In this document: in pieces, positions 32,921 to 44,940 of the stretch
Layout: the number at the start of each line of letters is the position of its first letter
Position numbering within the stretch: the stretch's first letter is position 1
DNA from: Costus lasius
Taxonomy: Eukaryota; Streptophyta; Magnoliopsida; Zingiberales; Costaceae
Assembly: GCA_027563935.2 (NCBI GenBank)
Contig: CM050452.1
Location: 34,108,850-34,172,849 of the forward strand
Length of the DNA: 64,000 nt
Reading direction: 5' to 3'
Position numbers and translations under genes: made by a program
The notes under the pieces: generated by a model
Seen by the model: only the letters and a program-made list of their open reading frames with translations
Told to the model about the DNA's origin: nothing
The model's database searches: none

Positions 32921-35855
32921 GAAACATTTTCTTAACCATGCCTTAACCGCATGTAGTTCAGGAATATCGTTTCCAATGATTAAGATATCATCGACGTAGA
33001 GGACTAGGAATGTAATCACGCTCCCACTAAACCTCTTATATACACACGGGTCATCTTCATTCTTGATGAAACCAAATTCACAGATTGATTCATCAAAACG
33101 AATATTCCAGCTTCTAGATGCTTGCTTAAGTCCATAAATGGACTTCTTTAACTTGCATATTTTATGACGATCTGATGGATTTGTGAAACCTTCAGTTTGT
33201 GTCATATACACATCCTGATCCAGATTTCCATTAAGGAAAGCGGTCTTCACATCCATCTGCCAGATCTCATAATCATAATATGCTGCTATTGCGAGAATGA
33301 TCCGAATAGACTTGAACATGGCTACAGGAGAGAAAGTTTCATCATAATCTATCCCGTAGATTTGTTTGAAACCTTTCGCAACTAGCCTGCCTTTATAGGT
33401 AACCACGTTACCATCCATGTCAATCTTCTTCTTGAAGATCCATTTACACCCTATAGGGATTACTCCCGGAGGCGGATCAACCAAATCCCAGACTTGGTTA
33501 TCTGACATGGAGTCCATCTCGGCTCGCATAGCTTCAAGCCATCTCGCTGATTCCGGTCCACTGACCGCATCCGCATAAGTGAGGGGTTCATCATGATCAA
33601 TGATGTAGACTCCGTCATAGCGCTCAGGCTGTCGACGGATCCTTCCCGATCTTCGCGGTTCCCGTGATATCTGAGCCTCAGGTTGTTCAATAACCTGTTC
33701 TACTGGCTCATGCTCATCCAACTGTGCTTGACTACTTTGTCCTTCCTCTGGATTCTCATCCAGCTTTATTTCTCTCCCACTGGCCTCTTGCAGAAGAAAT
33801 TCCTTCTCAAGAAAAATAGCCGTCCGAGCAACAAATACCTTGTTCTCTTTGGGATCGTAGAAATAATAACCCTTAGTTTCGTTAGGGTAACCGACAAAGA
33901 TACATTTCTCAGATCTGCTCTCTAGTTTCCCAGAGGCGAGCTTTTTGACATAAGCCTCGCAACCCCAGATCTTAATAAATGTCAAGCTCGGCTGTTTCCC
34001 ATACCATAACTCATATGGAGTCTTTGAAACTGCCTTGGATGGCACTCGGTTTAGTACCTTTGCAGCTGTTTCCAGTGCAAATCCCCAAAAGGAGTAAGGT
34101 AGAGTAGCCTGACTCATCATAGAACGAACCATATCCAATAAGGTTCTGTTCCTCCTCTCGGACACACCATTCCATTGCGGTGTTCCTGGTGGAGTGAGCT
34201 GTGAGATAATCCCACACTCCTTCAGATAGTCAGTAAACTCTCGACTTAGGTATTCTCCACCTCGATCTGAGCGAAGTGCCTTGATATTTCGGCCTAGCTG
34301 ATTCTGTACTTCATTTTTGAACTCTTTGAACTTGTCAAAAGATTCACTTTTATGTCTCATTAGATAGACATATCCATACCTACTGAAATCATCAGTAAAG
34401 GTAATGAAGTATGAGTAGCCACCTCTGGCATGTTTACTAAATGGCCCACACACATCACTGTGTATAAGGTCAAGTAAACCTGAAGCCCTTTGACCTTTGC
34501 TAGGAAAAGGAGCCTTCGTCATTTTACCCATTAAACAAGCTTTGCATGTATCAATCTCCTCATAGGAGAATGATCCCAGCAGTCCATGATCATGCAACCG
34601 CTTAATGCGTTTCTTGTTAATTTGGCCTAAATGACTATGCCATAGCAAGGTGCTGTCATCAGCATACTTGGCTTTCTTATTATCAATATTTTGTATAGAA
34701 CATTCCATGTCCAACATGAATAACCCATTGTTAATTGACCCAGTAGCATAAACAATATTATCATTAGAAATAACACACTTTGAAATATTGCATTCAAAGG
34801 AAAACCCTTTCCTGACAAGAGCAGGAATAGAGATAATGTTTTTCGTTATGCTTGGTACAAAGTAACAATTGTTCAGTTCTAATACAAGTCCAGATGGTAA
34901 TGAGATGTGATATTCTCCTACAGCAACAGCAGCAACCCGTGCCCCGTTTCCAACTCGTAGGTCCACCTCATGCTGTCCCACCTGTCTTCTTCTCTTGAGT
35001 TCCTGCACATTTGAACAAATGTGAACTCCACATGCAGTGTCCAACACCCATGAAATAGAAGAAGAAGATATCATGACCTCAGTCACAAAAATACCTGAGC
35101 CAGAAGCGATGCTTCCCTTCTTGTCTCCTTGGAGCGCTTTACAGTCCTTTTTCCAATGACCCAGCTGGCCACAATGGAAACATCTGTATTCCTTCGACCG
35201 CTTAACCTTTTGTTTCAGAGCCTTGTTGTAGCTCTTGACAGAGGCTTTGCCCTTCTTCCCCTTCTTCTTGTTCCTGGAAGGAAACATCAAGACAGAGGTT
35301 GAAGGCTTTCCCTTTAGAGTCAACTCTGTAGTCAAGAGCATGTTCAGTAACTCTGCCGGGGTACAGTCGATCTTGTTCATATTAAAATTAATGATGAACG
35401 GATCGAAAGTAGCCGGGAGAGACTGAAGAATGATGTCTACAGTAAGCTCCTGATTGATGGTATGTCCCAGTTTCTCTAGAGCCTCCTTGTACCCAATCAT
35501 CTTGAGTACGTGAGCTCCCACTGGACTCCCTTCAGCCAGTTTGCTCTGAAAGAAAAGCTTAGTCAAATTGTAGCGTTCAGTCCTAGCCTGTGCAGCATAC
35601 AGCATCTTGAGGTTTGCTATAATCTGTATAGCAGATAGATCCTCATGCTGACGTTGCAGCTCTGGCGTCATAGACGCAAGCATCAGGCAAGCGACATTAA
35701 TGCTATCATTGACATGCTTTTCATAGGCATCGCGAACCGCCCTTGCGGCGTTCGCAGCGGGTTGAGGCGGTATAGCCGTCTCGAGGACATACAGTTTCCT
35801 CTCTGCCTTAAGAACAATCTTAAGGTGTCCGTACCAGTCTGAGAAGTTTGGCCGC
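32921..35855 (-). pseudogene. gag-pol: Copia gag-PR-INT-RT, minus strand, longest open copy
   Basis: Over 900 codons are open without a stop, the best preserved family A coding stretch. It has gag, knuckle CFHCGQLGHWKKDC, protease LDTACG, integrase HSDVCGP, LRSDRGGEY and VSERRNR (catalytic Glu present), linker GRIRRQPERYDG, and RT through LYVDDILIIGND to the solo LTR at 32920. The INT-RT junction has the full base count, unlike the copies near 10530 and 14452. The integrase zinc finger reads HSHLGQ instead of HSRLGH, losing one zinc-binding His. The gag start is missing: at 35855 gag runs straight into leader sequence because of a ~305-bp deletion. Confidence 0.95.
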
Positions 35856-37409
35856 CAATCGCCAACCCGTGCGATTCCCCTTCATCTGGGCAATCCAGCA
35901 GATTGTGCCAACTGAGTTGGTACAACAAGTCTCTGATCCCACAGATGGCTGCCTCCATATAGCTCACATATGCTCAGTATGTAGCCTGCATGGTCAAGCT
36001 GACCTGACCTACTCCCTGGACCACCACGTGCTATGCTGAGCAACGAGAAGCAATAAATCCCTTCTCTGTAACACGTAGGTGTAATCACACACCATCTGAA
36101 GATAGATGGGCGTGCCCACTGAGTGGGTACAACACGGCCCCAACGATAGTCAGAACAGTGAGGTTTCGCGCCAGAAGGCTTACGTGCTTGATATTTTAAC
36201 GTTGGATTTTAACGGTCTTTTATCTTCTTAACTATCATACATAACCTATGGCGATAGCAGAAGATTAAATCATGCAGTTCTAATTATATAAACAATAAGT
36301 AGAAAGCATGCTGATCTTATGTGGTAAACGCCCAATAAGCCTAGGTAAGACCTTAATTAACTTAAGTCTTCACTTGAGCTCATCTTGGGTCTTTTGCATC
36401 TCATCTGGCCCAACCCAGGGCCCAAGCACCCACTGCAGCTCAGGTGCGCCCACCAGGTAAATGCGCCTGTCCCAGAGTCGAACCCTGGACCTCCCACCTG
36501 GTTAAGCCTCAAGCTGCATGCGCTTCTGCCATGTGTGCTCTGTGCTCTTGTCTGATTAAATTACAATTTAATCTATCTAGACAAGATTGACACGCAGGTC
36601 AATTACACAATAAATTAATTAAAATGTGATGCGCAGATCACAATTATAATAATTTACAATTTAATCCAGGCTCGCAGGCCCCAGCACAGCACACATTAAA
36701 AGGGCAACCCACATAAGATAAAACAGACAAGCATCATGGTATACAATCAACATGTGATCCATTACAAGAAAATAAAATTTTTCGAAATCCCATTGGAATC
36801 AATTTTATTTTTCTTATGTGCCCTACTGCCTTACAACGGTCCATCAATAGGGATCCACTCATCTGACCTAGTCAGATCCACTGCCCTTGCATGCACCAAG
36901 TCCTAACTGACTTGAGTTGACCCAGTGGCCAACAATGCATGCAGATGGGCTGAACGACACTCATGAGTTCAGGCAAGCGGGTGTGGCCCCGGGCCCAACT
37001 CATGCACGTTCACTGGTTGTCTCAACCAGACATCGCTACACGCCTGTATGCAGTCGACCTATAGCCACCTCGTGCTTGGGCACAGGTGCCATCTGGTCGA
37101 CCCATCTAGGCTGTCAGATGGTCTGATCAGACTGTTTGGATCTTAACTAGATGATGACTTCAACCCTATCAACCCGTCTAAGGGTTTATAGTAGGCGCTG
37201 CTTAGTTCTAATGTGGGGCGCGCAAGATACAAGTTTTTGACAAAACAAAAGCTTTAACAAGCGCCAACATAATCATGCATAAACATGAATATCACACATG
37301 CGCCAACATCTAAAACCTAGCATGTAGTTTCGCATGTGATAAAAATTAGATCTACGCAAACAAGGATCACACATTAACATGAAGCAATCATATTAACATA
37401 CAACAACCT
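35856..37409 (-). other. Family A copia leader, minus strand, with deletion
   Basis: Matches 19554-21126. The first hairpin of the pair is intact near 36105; the second, near 35905, has lost two bases on one side. The leader-gag junction (about 305 bp, including the gag ATG) is deleted at 35855/35856, with only a few bases of shared sequence. Confidence 0.88.
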
Positions 37410-37422
37410 GCTCTGATACCAA
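37410..37422 (-). other. Primer-binding site (initiator tRNA-Met type)
   Basis: Reverse complement of TTGGTATCAGAGC, adjoining the LTR that starts at 37424. Confidence 0.9.
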
Positions 37423-37423
37423 T

Positions 37424-39082
37424 TGAAAGTCCCCAGATAAAGGGGGCGAAACCCTAGTAGGAGGCGCATATAAAACTAGCATAGCGGAAACAAGGGTTTT
37501 TAAACATCTTTTGCAAGAATATATGATCAACTTCATATAGTTTGGATTCATACCATAGCCATTTCACTTGGATGGCGATTTGGAAGAGAAAGATGCAAAC
37601 GCTTCTTCTCCAAAGGCACCGCACACAAGATGTGATCGCCTACTCCTTGTTGCTTCTTGTGCTAGCAAGGCTCCAAGTATCCTTGTCGTGTGAAGGAAGA
37701 TGAGATGCGAGAGTAGTTCTCTCCTTTTGCCGAATGCTTCTCTACACCTCTCGTGTAGCCGAGCCACACAAGTGCAAGACCAAAAGAGGGGGCGAGCGTT
37801 TTGGAACGTGGAGGCGTGCATTCATTTTTGGAACTTCCAAAAATAGCAAACGCTTAACGCATCCACTCATGCGTTCACGAACCAACCAAAACGCATCCTC
37901 ACTTTGAACCATGCGTTCACTCATGTGAACGGGTTCCTTTTGGTTTGGTTCAAAGACCAATTAAGCCAAGCCTTTGGTCTAGATCATAATTAAACCCTAA
38001 GGCTCCAGATCTAACCGTTCATCTCTTGATGCTCTTGATCTCACAGATCTAGCATCAATACTCTCGATCGAAGCTTACCGATCTCAAGCCCTAATCAATC
38101 AAACATGATCAGACCAGATCTCACTTACAATCAGAGTTTAAACTCCTTTAAACTGAACCAAAACAATTCAGTCCACACGATCTGACTTAAGTAAGCCATA
38201 TCATCAAATTGTGCGACCCTAAGGGTTTCCTTTAAATGTTGGTAACGATAACTTACGTTATCACGATCAGCGAGGGGTATCTAGCAACACATCACTGTCT
38301 CCCAATATAAAGGAAAGAGTCTTCCAAGACTACACCCAAACCACAGCACAAGTGTGAATCCACTTCACTAGGCATACATGATTCCTTTGCCACTGGATGT
38401 TCTTATTGGACAAGCGTGTCAAGCCTGTAACTCCAATATGATGAGAATGATTAGATCAGATGAACATAGTCATCTGGGTATGGCCATACACTTTCTCAAT
38501 CATTTCATCCAAAGGGGGGCCCCATTAGAACATCACACTCCTATTAAGGAGACGGCAATCCTATATCTATCACTAGTGTCCTAACCTGACTCATGATCAT
38601 TATCCAAGATAGTCTATAACCATTATGTTTCAAATGATATTGAACTACCTCAAAACAATGACAATCATCATTTAGAAACACAAGTGATCTCAAGTCAGAG
38701 GACATATGCCACTTCTTCGCATACAAGGATTATTCACATTGTGACAAACAATTGAATATCCTAGTAGGGTCTGTCCAGTACATCCAATGTACCCATGAGT
38801 CTACATCTTATTCCATGCTCGAAGCATCCTATAAGATTGGAACACATATTAGTCTCAATCATATCTAGGCTGTCTCATGTTCACCAAGATATCTCGACTA
38901 AGGACAATACTGCATGTCCGCCAAGCTGAACAGCATTGAGACATTATTCAGAAGTATACATATTGCAGCAGATGATGTAACAACCTGAATAATAACCATT
39001 GCCTTTATAAACAAAGAGTTTATACATGATACTGATATAATCCCAAGGCCTCAAACATTAGCCTTAAGGGCATACCCCAACA
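37424..39082 (-). repeat. Family A 5' LTR of minus-strand element
   Basis: TGAAAGTCCCC at the left next to the primer site; reverse complement of the LTR start at the right. It is 1,659 bp and nearly identical to 26180-27241 over the shared part. The right flank is GTTCG (39083-39087) inside plus-strand copia RNase H; the matching left flank was lost with the left LTR end. Confidence 0.94.
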
Positions 39083-39368
39083 GTTCGTTCAGGAACTTGG
39101 TGTTGTTCCTTCGAGTGCTGATCCATTGGTTATCTTCTGTGATAACACTGGAGCAATCGCACAAGCAAAGGAACCACGGTCGCACCAGAAGTCCAAGCAC
39201 ATACAGAGACGGTTTTATTTGATCCGGGAGATCATTGATCGTGGCGAGATCAAAGTCTGCAAGGTTCATACAGACGACAATCTGGCTGACCCGCTTACAA
39301 AGCCTCTGGCGCAGCAGAAGCATGAGAAGCACTGTAATAATATGGGTTTGAGATTTCTCAACCATTAG
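39083..39368 (+). pseudogene. pol: Copia RNase H tail, plus strand
   Basis: About 95 codons starting at FVQELGVVPSS and including VIFCDNTGAIAQAKEP, the HTDDNLADPLTKP block and the family terminus GLRFLNH before TAG 39366-39368. It is open but lacks the rest of pol, which is cut off by the minus-strand element ending at 39082. A purine tract and LTR follow at once. Confidence 0.93.
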
Positions 39369-39377
39369 ATTAAGTGC

Positions 39378-39388
39378 AAGTGGGAGAT
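39378..39388 (+). other. Polypurine tract
   Basis: AAGTGGGAGAT before the LTR start at 39389. Confidence 0.88.
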
Positions 39389-39679
39389 TGTCGGGGTATG
39401 CCCTTAAGGCTAATGTTTGAGGCCTTGGGATTATATCAGTATCATGTATAAACTCTATGTTTATAAAGGCAATGGTTGTTATTCAGGTTGTTATATTATT
39501 TGCTGCAATACATATACTTCTGAATAATGTCTCAATGCTGTTCAGCTTGGCTGACATGCACTTTTGTCCTTAGTCGAGATATCTTGGTGAACATGAGACA
39601 GCCTTGATATGATTGAGACTAATATGTGTTCTAATCTTACAGGATGCTTCGAGCATGGAATAAGATGTAGACTCATGGG
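39389..39679 (+). repeat. Family A LTR, first part (split by Gypsy)
   Basis: Starts TGTCGGGGTATGCCC (one change from the usual TGTTGG) after the purine tract. It is split at ATGGG (39675-39679) by the full Gypsy element and resumes at 49445. Together the parts make about 1,668 bp, a normal family A LTR. Confidence 0.94.
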
Positions 39680-42184
39680 TGTCACATCCCGTTATCTTAA
39701 CCCCAAACAAGCAACACAAGTCACAAAGGAACAGGATGTTATCACACAGGATCGATGCACATGCTAAGTAAAACCCAGTTCAAGAAAACTCAATCTGAAA
39801 AATTTTCGAAAATCCCTACATAGAATCTCCACAAAACACAAATTCACAAATGTACCTGCCACCACGCAATACTTGCACTAGACATATGCAAGTTCACATT
39901 TATATCAAATCTGATCGCAAAATACGAATCAACTCGAAATTCGAAGCAAAGCCACAATATCGATTTTATAAACTCATGGAACTAACATCAATGACCCAAA
40001 CACCGAAAACAGGCCAAAGCCCTCGGTGACACAAAAATCAAAATCTCAAAACTGCCACAACCGGCAACACTGGTTCACAAAGTTTAGCCATAACCGGCCC
40101 CAGTTAACTAAACACAAAAAAATCTTATACATCGCACCAGCATAGTTGTAGAGAAAATCACAATATCCATAACATACGCTAACTCAGGCAATGCGCCCCT
40201 GCTCTACACCTGAAAATAATGAGGGGTGAGCTACACAGCCCAGTGAGTGGATAGCCTCAATCGACCATCCAAAACATACACTCAAAGATACATGCAGATT
40301 ATTTTAAAAACCTTTTGCAGAACATTATGTCAACATATAACTAAAATAAAGAACAGAAAACAAAGAACAGAACTCATATAAACAATTAGATGTACAGGCA
40401 TCACACAAATGTCACCCCAGAGTAACCAAAGTTCTAGAGCCATACTCTAAACCAACTAAACACACCAACCACTTAGTTGTTGTCCAGCATAAATCAAAAG
40501 TGACCCCTAGGGTCCAACCCGGCTCTGGCCTAAGCACTGGGAGAAGCCTGCAAATCACATGCAACACAAACATGGACGGTGTGTAGACTCAAGAGGTAAT
40601 CCCCATCCGGTCAAGATGTGATACCTTGATCTACACCACCCCATAACACAAAAATCTAAAAGTCTAAGAGTGATGAAATCAAGAGGTGGCCCCTGTCCGA
40701 CCAAGACATGGCACTTTGCATCAATCACTCGTTCTCCCAAAGGGTTCCTTATCTGGACAACAACTAGACACATCTTATACATTATTTCACAATCACAAAA
40801 GTGGACTCCTAAGTGTCAACCAGACTCTAGGATAGTCATTTTCATCACGATAATCACAACAGGCAGGCTGAAACATCAACCCCTCACATATCACAATACA
40901 CCGGGCTGAAATCTCCAACCCCTAACATATCACATATAGACTATCCCCTTGAGTACACAGTTACACTTAGCCTTAGTCCTATCCATAATGGGTACACAGA
41001 CCACAACACAAAACATTCGAAACCACATATAACCACATAATGTAGTGTAGTGTCCTTAGGTTTCATGCTGATCAGTTTAGTATAACCTTACTAAGTTATC
41101 ACCCAAGTTTCTCAAACAAGGATACATGGCCATAAATATATAACATGCTGCACATAGAGAAACAATCATGGATCCTATAACATTATTGCATTTATCAGGG
41201 CAACCATAAAATCAACATAGGATTAAAATTTGTATTCTTACCATCTAATTCACATAACACCACATGTAGCCCACGGTTCCTACAACATATTATCTACTTA
41301 AACTTTAACCTTAGTTAACAAGAATTTCATGCTCAAGAATCACTGACTTAAAACTACCTAAATTCCATACAAGAAATATCGTAAATTTCATGTTACAAGA
41401 TTTCGGTTTTCATGAAAGATACACCTTGAGTTTCGGTTTTTAACATGGTAAAATTTCCAAGAAATCAAATTTATTATCTAGCACAACCAAGTAGATAGAT
41501 TTCGAATAAGACACCCCACTCACCTCTTATCTTGAACCATGAACACCAAGATGAAAATCCCTCCACACAACTCGTCCAAAGCCTTGAAATGTTCCTAGGT
41601 AGACGCCACCAATGGAAGAGAAACGCCACCAAACACCAAAGACGCCGGCCAAGGGAAAAAGAAGAGGAAGAAGAAAATTCGCCCAAGCCTTCAAGAAATC
41701 GCCCAAGCCTTCAAGAAATCGCCCAAGCCTTCAAGAAATCGCCCAACTTCTTTGCCCTAGCCGTCCGCCCCCCCTTGGATTTTTGGTTTTTAAATTTTCA
41801 AACCCGCTAACTAATTAATTCGAATAGGGTTTATGAATTAACCCACTTACTGATTAATTCAAATTTTAAACCCAAAATCCATCTAATTTAAGTGCAAACC
41901 CAATAACCCATAATTAATTATTCACTTAAGCGAAAATCCAATAAGGATTTAATTAACATCCAATAAGCTCTAATTAATTAATTACTAGAGTCAAAATCCA
42001 TTAAGACTTAAATTAATATTCACTAACCCTTTGCCACTAATTTATAAATAACCCCTAAAGGTTTTAGAGATAAAACTCTCCCCCATCCTAGAGTTTACAA
42101 AAACAAAACATAGGAAAAATATCATAGCCAAAGATTTAAATCAAGAATAGTACTTACAAGGAATTAAGATTCTTGGATCTTACA
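39680..42184 (-). repeat. Gypsy 3' LTR
   Basis: Reverse complement of a TGTAAGATCC...GGGATGTGACA LTR. It contains three perfect 20-bp tandem units built around GCCCAAGCCTTCAAG at about 41686-41746. It is about 370 bp shorter than the solo LTRs at 15718 and 30043, partly because it has fewer ~80-bp units. Open frames at 41532-41818 read through the 20-bp repeats and are not genes. Confidence 0.95.
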
Positions 42185-42197
42185 TCCCTCCCTCCTT
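42185..42197 (-). other. Gypsy polypurine tract
   Basis: Minus-strand AAGGAGGGAGGGA directly before the 3' LTR. Confidence 0.88.
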
Positions 42198-42213
42198 ATA
42201 AAGCTTTAGTCCT

Positions 42214-44940
42214 CTAAAGCTCAACATTCATATCATCAAAAAGATAAGCATACAACCTCCTCATATCAGCTTCAGTCTCCCAGGTCGCCTCCTCAACCGA
42301 ATGATTTCCCCAGATAACCTTTACCAAAGGTATAGACTTGTTCCTCAGAACTTTATCCTTTCTATCCACAATCCGGAGAGGTCTTTCCTCAAAGGTCAAA
42401 TCACTCTGAATCTGAAGAGGTTCCAACTCCAATACATGAGATGGATCAGGATGATATTTCCTCAAAGCAGAAACATGGAATACATTATGCACATGTTCCA
42501 AAGCAGGAGGTAAAGCTAACCTGTAAGCCACTGGACCAACTCTCTCAATAATGTCAAAAGGGCCTACAAACCTTGGGCTCAGCTTTCCTTTCTTGCCAAA
42601 CCGCATAACACCCTTAGTAGGTGACACCTTTAAGAAAACATGATCCCCTACCATAAACTCTAGGGAACGACGACGGTCATCAGCATAACTCTTCTGTCTG
42701 TCTCGAGAAATACTCAGTTTATCCTGAATCTCTCTGACCTTATCAGTAGTCTCCTGTACTGCATCAGATCTCAAAATCAATCTATCACCGGTTTCCTCCC
42801 AACACAAGGGAGTCCTACACCTTCTCCCATACAAAGCCTCATAAGGAGCCATCTGAATACTGGAGTGGAAGCTATTATTATAGGTGAACTCTATCAAAGG
42901 TAGATCCCGGTCCCACTCAGAACTCCAATCAACCACATAAGCTCTCAACAGGTCTTCTAGAGTCTGGATAGTACGCTCCGTCTGACCATCAGACTGAGGA
43001 TGGTATGCTGTACTAAAATTCAACTTAGTACCCAAACTCTCCTGTAAGCTCTTCCAAAACCTGGACAGAAACCGAGAGTCCCTATCAGACACAATATCAA
43101 CCGGCACTCCATGCAGTCTGACTATCTCATCAATATACAACCTAGCCAGTCTCTCTAAAGGATAAGTCATCTTGATCGGGAGAAAGTGGGCTGATTTAGT
43201 GAGTCTATCAACAATCACCCAAATAGCATCATGTCCCAATCTGGTTCTGGGCAAACCACATACAAAGTCCATACTGATGCATTCCCACTTCCACTCAGGA
43301 ATAGGAAGGGGCTGCAACAAACCACCAGGCTTCTGGTGTTCAGCCTTTACAGTCTGACAGGTTAAACACCTAGAGACAAAATCGATTACCTCTTTCCTCA
43401 TACCCGGCCACCAAAAACTCTTCTTGAGGTCCTGATACATCTTAGTCACACCAGGGTGTAGAGAATATTTGGAGTTATGACTATCCTCCAGTATTTCTTT
43501 TCTCAAGCTCGGTTCCTCAGGGACACACACCCTTCCACGGAACCGAAGAACACCATCATCAGACAAGCTAAAATCCTGAACTGTACCCGCAACCAAACTA
43601 TCCCAGATCTGAGTTAATCTCGGATCCACAGACTGCTGATCTCTGATCTTCTGCAACAAAACAGACTGTACTCTGAGGAAAGCCACATAACCCAACTGAA
43701 CTCTAGGAGAAACACTGATCCTGAGATCTCTGAACTCCTGCAGTAACTGCCACTCACTGACCCGTAGTGCCGCTACTGAAGTAACTGGATGTCTGCTTAG
43801 TGCATCAGCCACTACATTGGCCTTTCCAGCCTGATACTGAATAGCGAAGTCATAGTCTTTGATCAACTCCATCCATCTTCTCTGTCTCATGTTCAACTCC
43901 TTCTGAGTGAAGATGTACTTGAGACTCTGATGGTCAGTGAACAGATCAAACTCCTGGCCCAATAAATAGTGGCGCCATATCTTCAGAGCAAAGACTACGG
44001 CCGCCAATTCTAAGTCATGAGTAGGGTAGTTCAACTCATACTCCTTCAGTTGTCTCGAAGCATAGGCTACCACATTACCCTTCTGCATCAAGACACAACC
44101 CAACCCCTTGCCTGAAGCATCCGTATAGACGGTAAACCTTTCCCCATCACTAGGAATAATGAGGATCGGTGTACTAGTCAACCTTCTCTTCAGCTCCTGA
44201 AAGCTCTCTTCACACTTGTCATCCCAATTAAACTTGGCCTCCTTTCTGGTCAATTTAGTTAAAGGACCCGCCAGCTTGGAGAATCCCTCAACAAACCTCC
44301 GGTAGTAACCTGCTAGACCCAGGAAACTTCTGATCTCAGTAGCACTAGTCGGTCTTCCCCAATTAAGGATGGCTTGCACCTTAACTGGATCCACAGACAC
44401 TCCCTGACCAGAAATCACATGCCCAAGGAAGCTGATCTTTTCTAGCCAAAACTCACACTTACTGGCCTTGGCATATAATCGGTTTTTCCTTAGGATCTCC
44501 AGCACTCTGAGCAAGTCACTGACATGATCCGAAGTAGTCCGAGAGTACACCAAGATATCATCTATGAAGACTACCACACAAGAATCAAGCAATTCATGAA
44601 ATACCCTGTTCATCAAATCCATGAAGACAGCAGGTGCATTCGTCAGTCCAAAAGGCATAACTAGAAATTCAAAATGCCCATACCTGGTCCTGAAAGCAGT
44701 CTTAAATATATCCTCATCCTTGACCCTAAGCTGGTAATACCCTGATCTCAGATCTATCTTAGAGAACACTGTAGCCCCCTGTAATTGATCAAATAGATCA
44801 TCAATTCTGGGGAGAGGATACCTATTCTTGATAGTCACTTGGTTCAGTTGCCTGTAGTCTATACACATCCTCAGGGTTCCATCCTTCTTCTTTACGAACA
44901 GCACTGGTGCTCCCCAGGGAGAAGCACTAGGCTGGATGTA
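42214..44940 (-). CDS. pol: Gypsy pol: RT, RNase H, integrase, chromodomain
   Basis: About 900 open codons. RT shows [30 protein letters not shown] and [12 protein letters not shown]. RNase H begins at [13 protein letters not shown] near 44130. Integrase has an H-H-C-C finger ([11 protein letters not shown]...CLTCQ) and the catalytic triad in [13 protein letters not shown] and QTERT, then the GPF-type module ([10 protein letters not shown]). The last ~80 residues ([14 protein letters not shown]...[14 protein letters not shown]) look like the chromodomain of Del/Tekay elements. The stop is next to the purine tract. All catalytic motifs look intact. The frame joins gag-PR only after a one-base slip near 44941-44947, so the start is set at that point; no independent start is implied. 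Confidence 0.95.
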   Translation of the reverse strand, partial: YIQPSASPWGAPVLFVKKKDGTLRMCIDYRQLNQVTIKNRYPLPRIDDLFDQLQGATVFSKIDLRSGYYQLRVKDEDIFKTAFRTRYGHFEFLVMPFGLTNAPAVFMDLMNRVFHELLDSCVVVFIDDILVYSRTTSDHVSDLLRVLEILRKNRLYAKASKCEFWLEKISFLGHVISGQGVSVDPVKVQAILNWGRPTSATEIRSFLGLAGYYRRFVEGFSKLAGPLTKLTRKEAKFNWDDKCEESFQELKRRLTSTPILIIPSDGERFTVYTDASGKGLGCVLMQKGNVVAYASRQLKEYELNYPTHDLELAAVVFALKIWRHYLLGQEFDLFTDHQSLKYIFTQKELNMRQRRWMELIKDYDFAIQYQAGKANVVADALSRHPVTSVAALRVSEWQLLQEFRDLRISVSPRVQLGYVAFLRVQSVLLQKIRDQQSVDPRLTQIWDSLVAGTVQDFSLSDDGVLRFRGRVCVPEEPSLRKEILEDSHNSKYSLHPGVTKMYQDLKKSFWWPGMRKEVIDFVSRCLTCQTVKAEHQKPGGLLQPLPIPEWKWECISMDFVCGLPRTRLGHDAIWVIVDRLTKSAHFLPIKMTYPLERLARLYIDEIVRLHGVPVDIVSDRDSRFLSRFWKSLQESLGTKLNFSTAYHPQSDGQTERTIQTLEDLLRAYVVDWSSEWDRDLPLIEFTYNNSFHSSIQMAPYEALYGRRCRTPLCWEETGDRLILRSDAVQETTDKVREIQDKLSISRDRQKSYADDRRRSLEFMVGDHVFLKVSPTKGVMRFGKKGKLSPRFVGPFDIIERVGPVAYRLALPPALEHVHNVFHVSALRKYHPDPSHVLELEPLQIQSDLTFEERPLRIVDRKDKVLRNKSIPLVKVIWGNHSVEEATWETEADMRRLYAYLFDDMNVEL

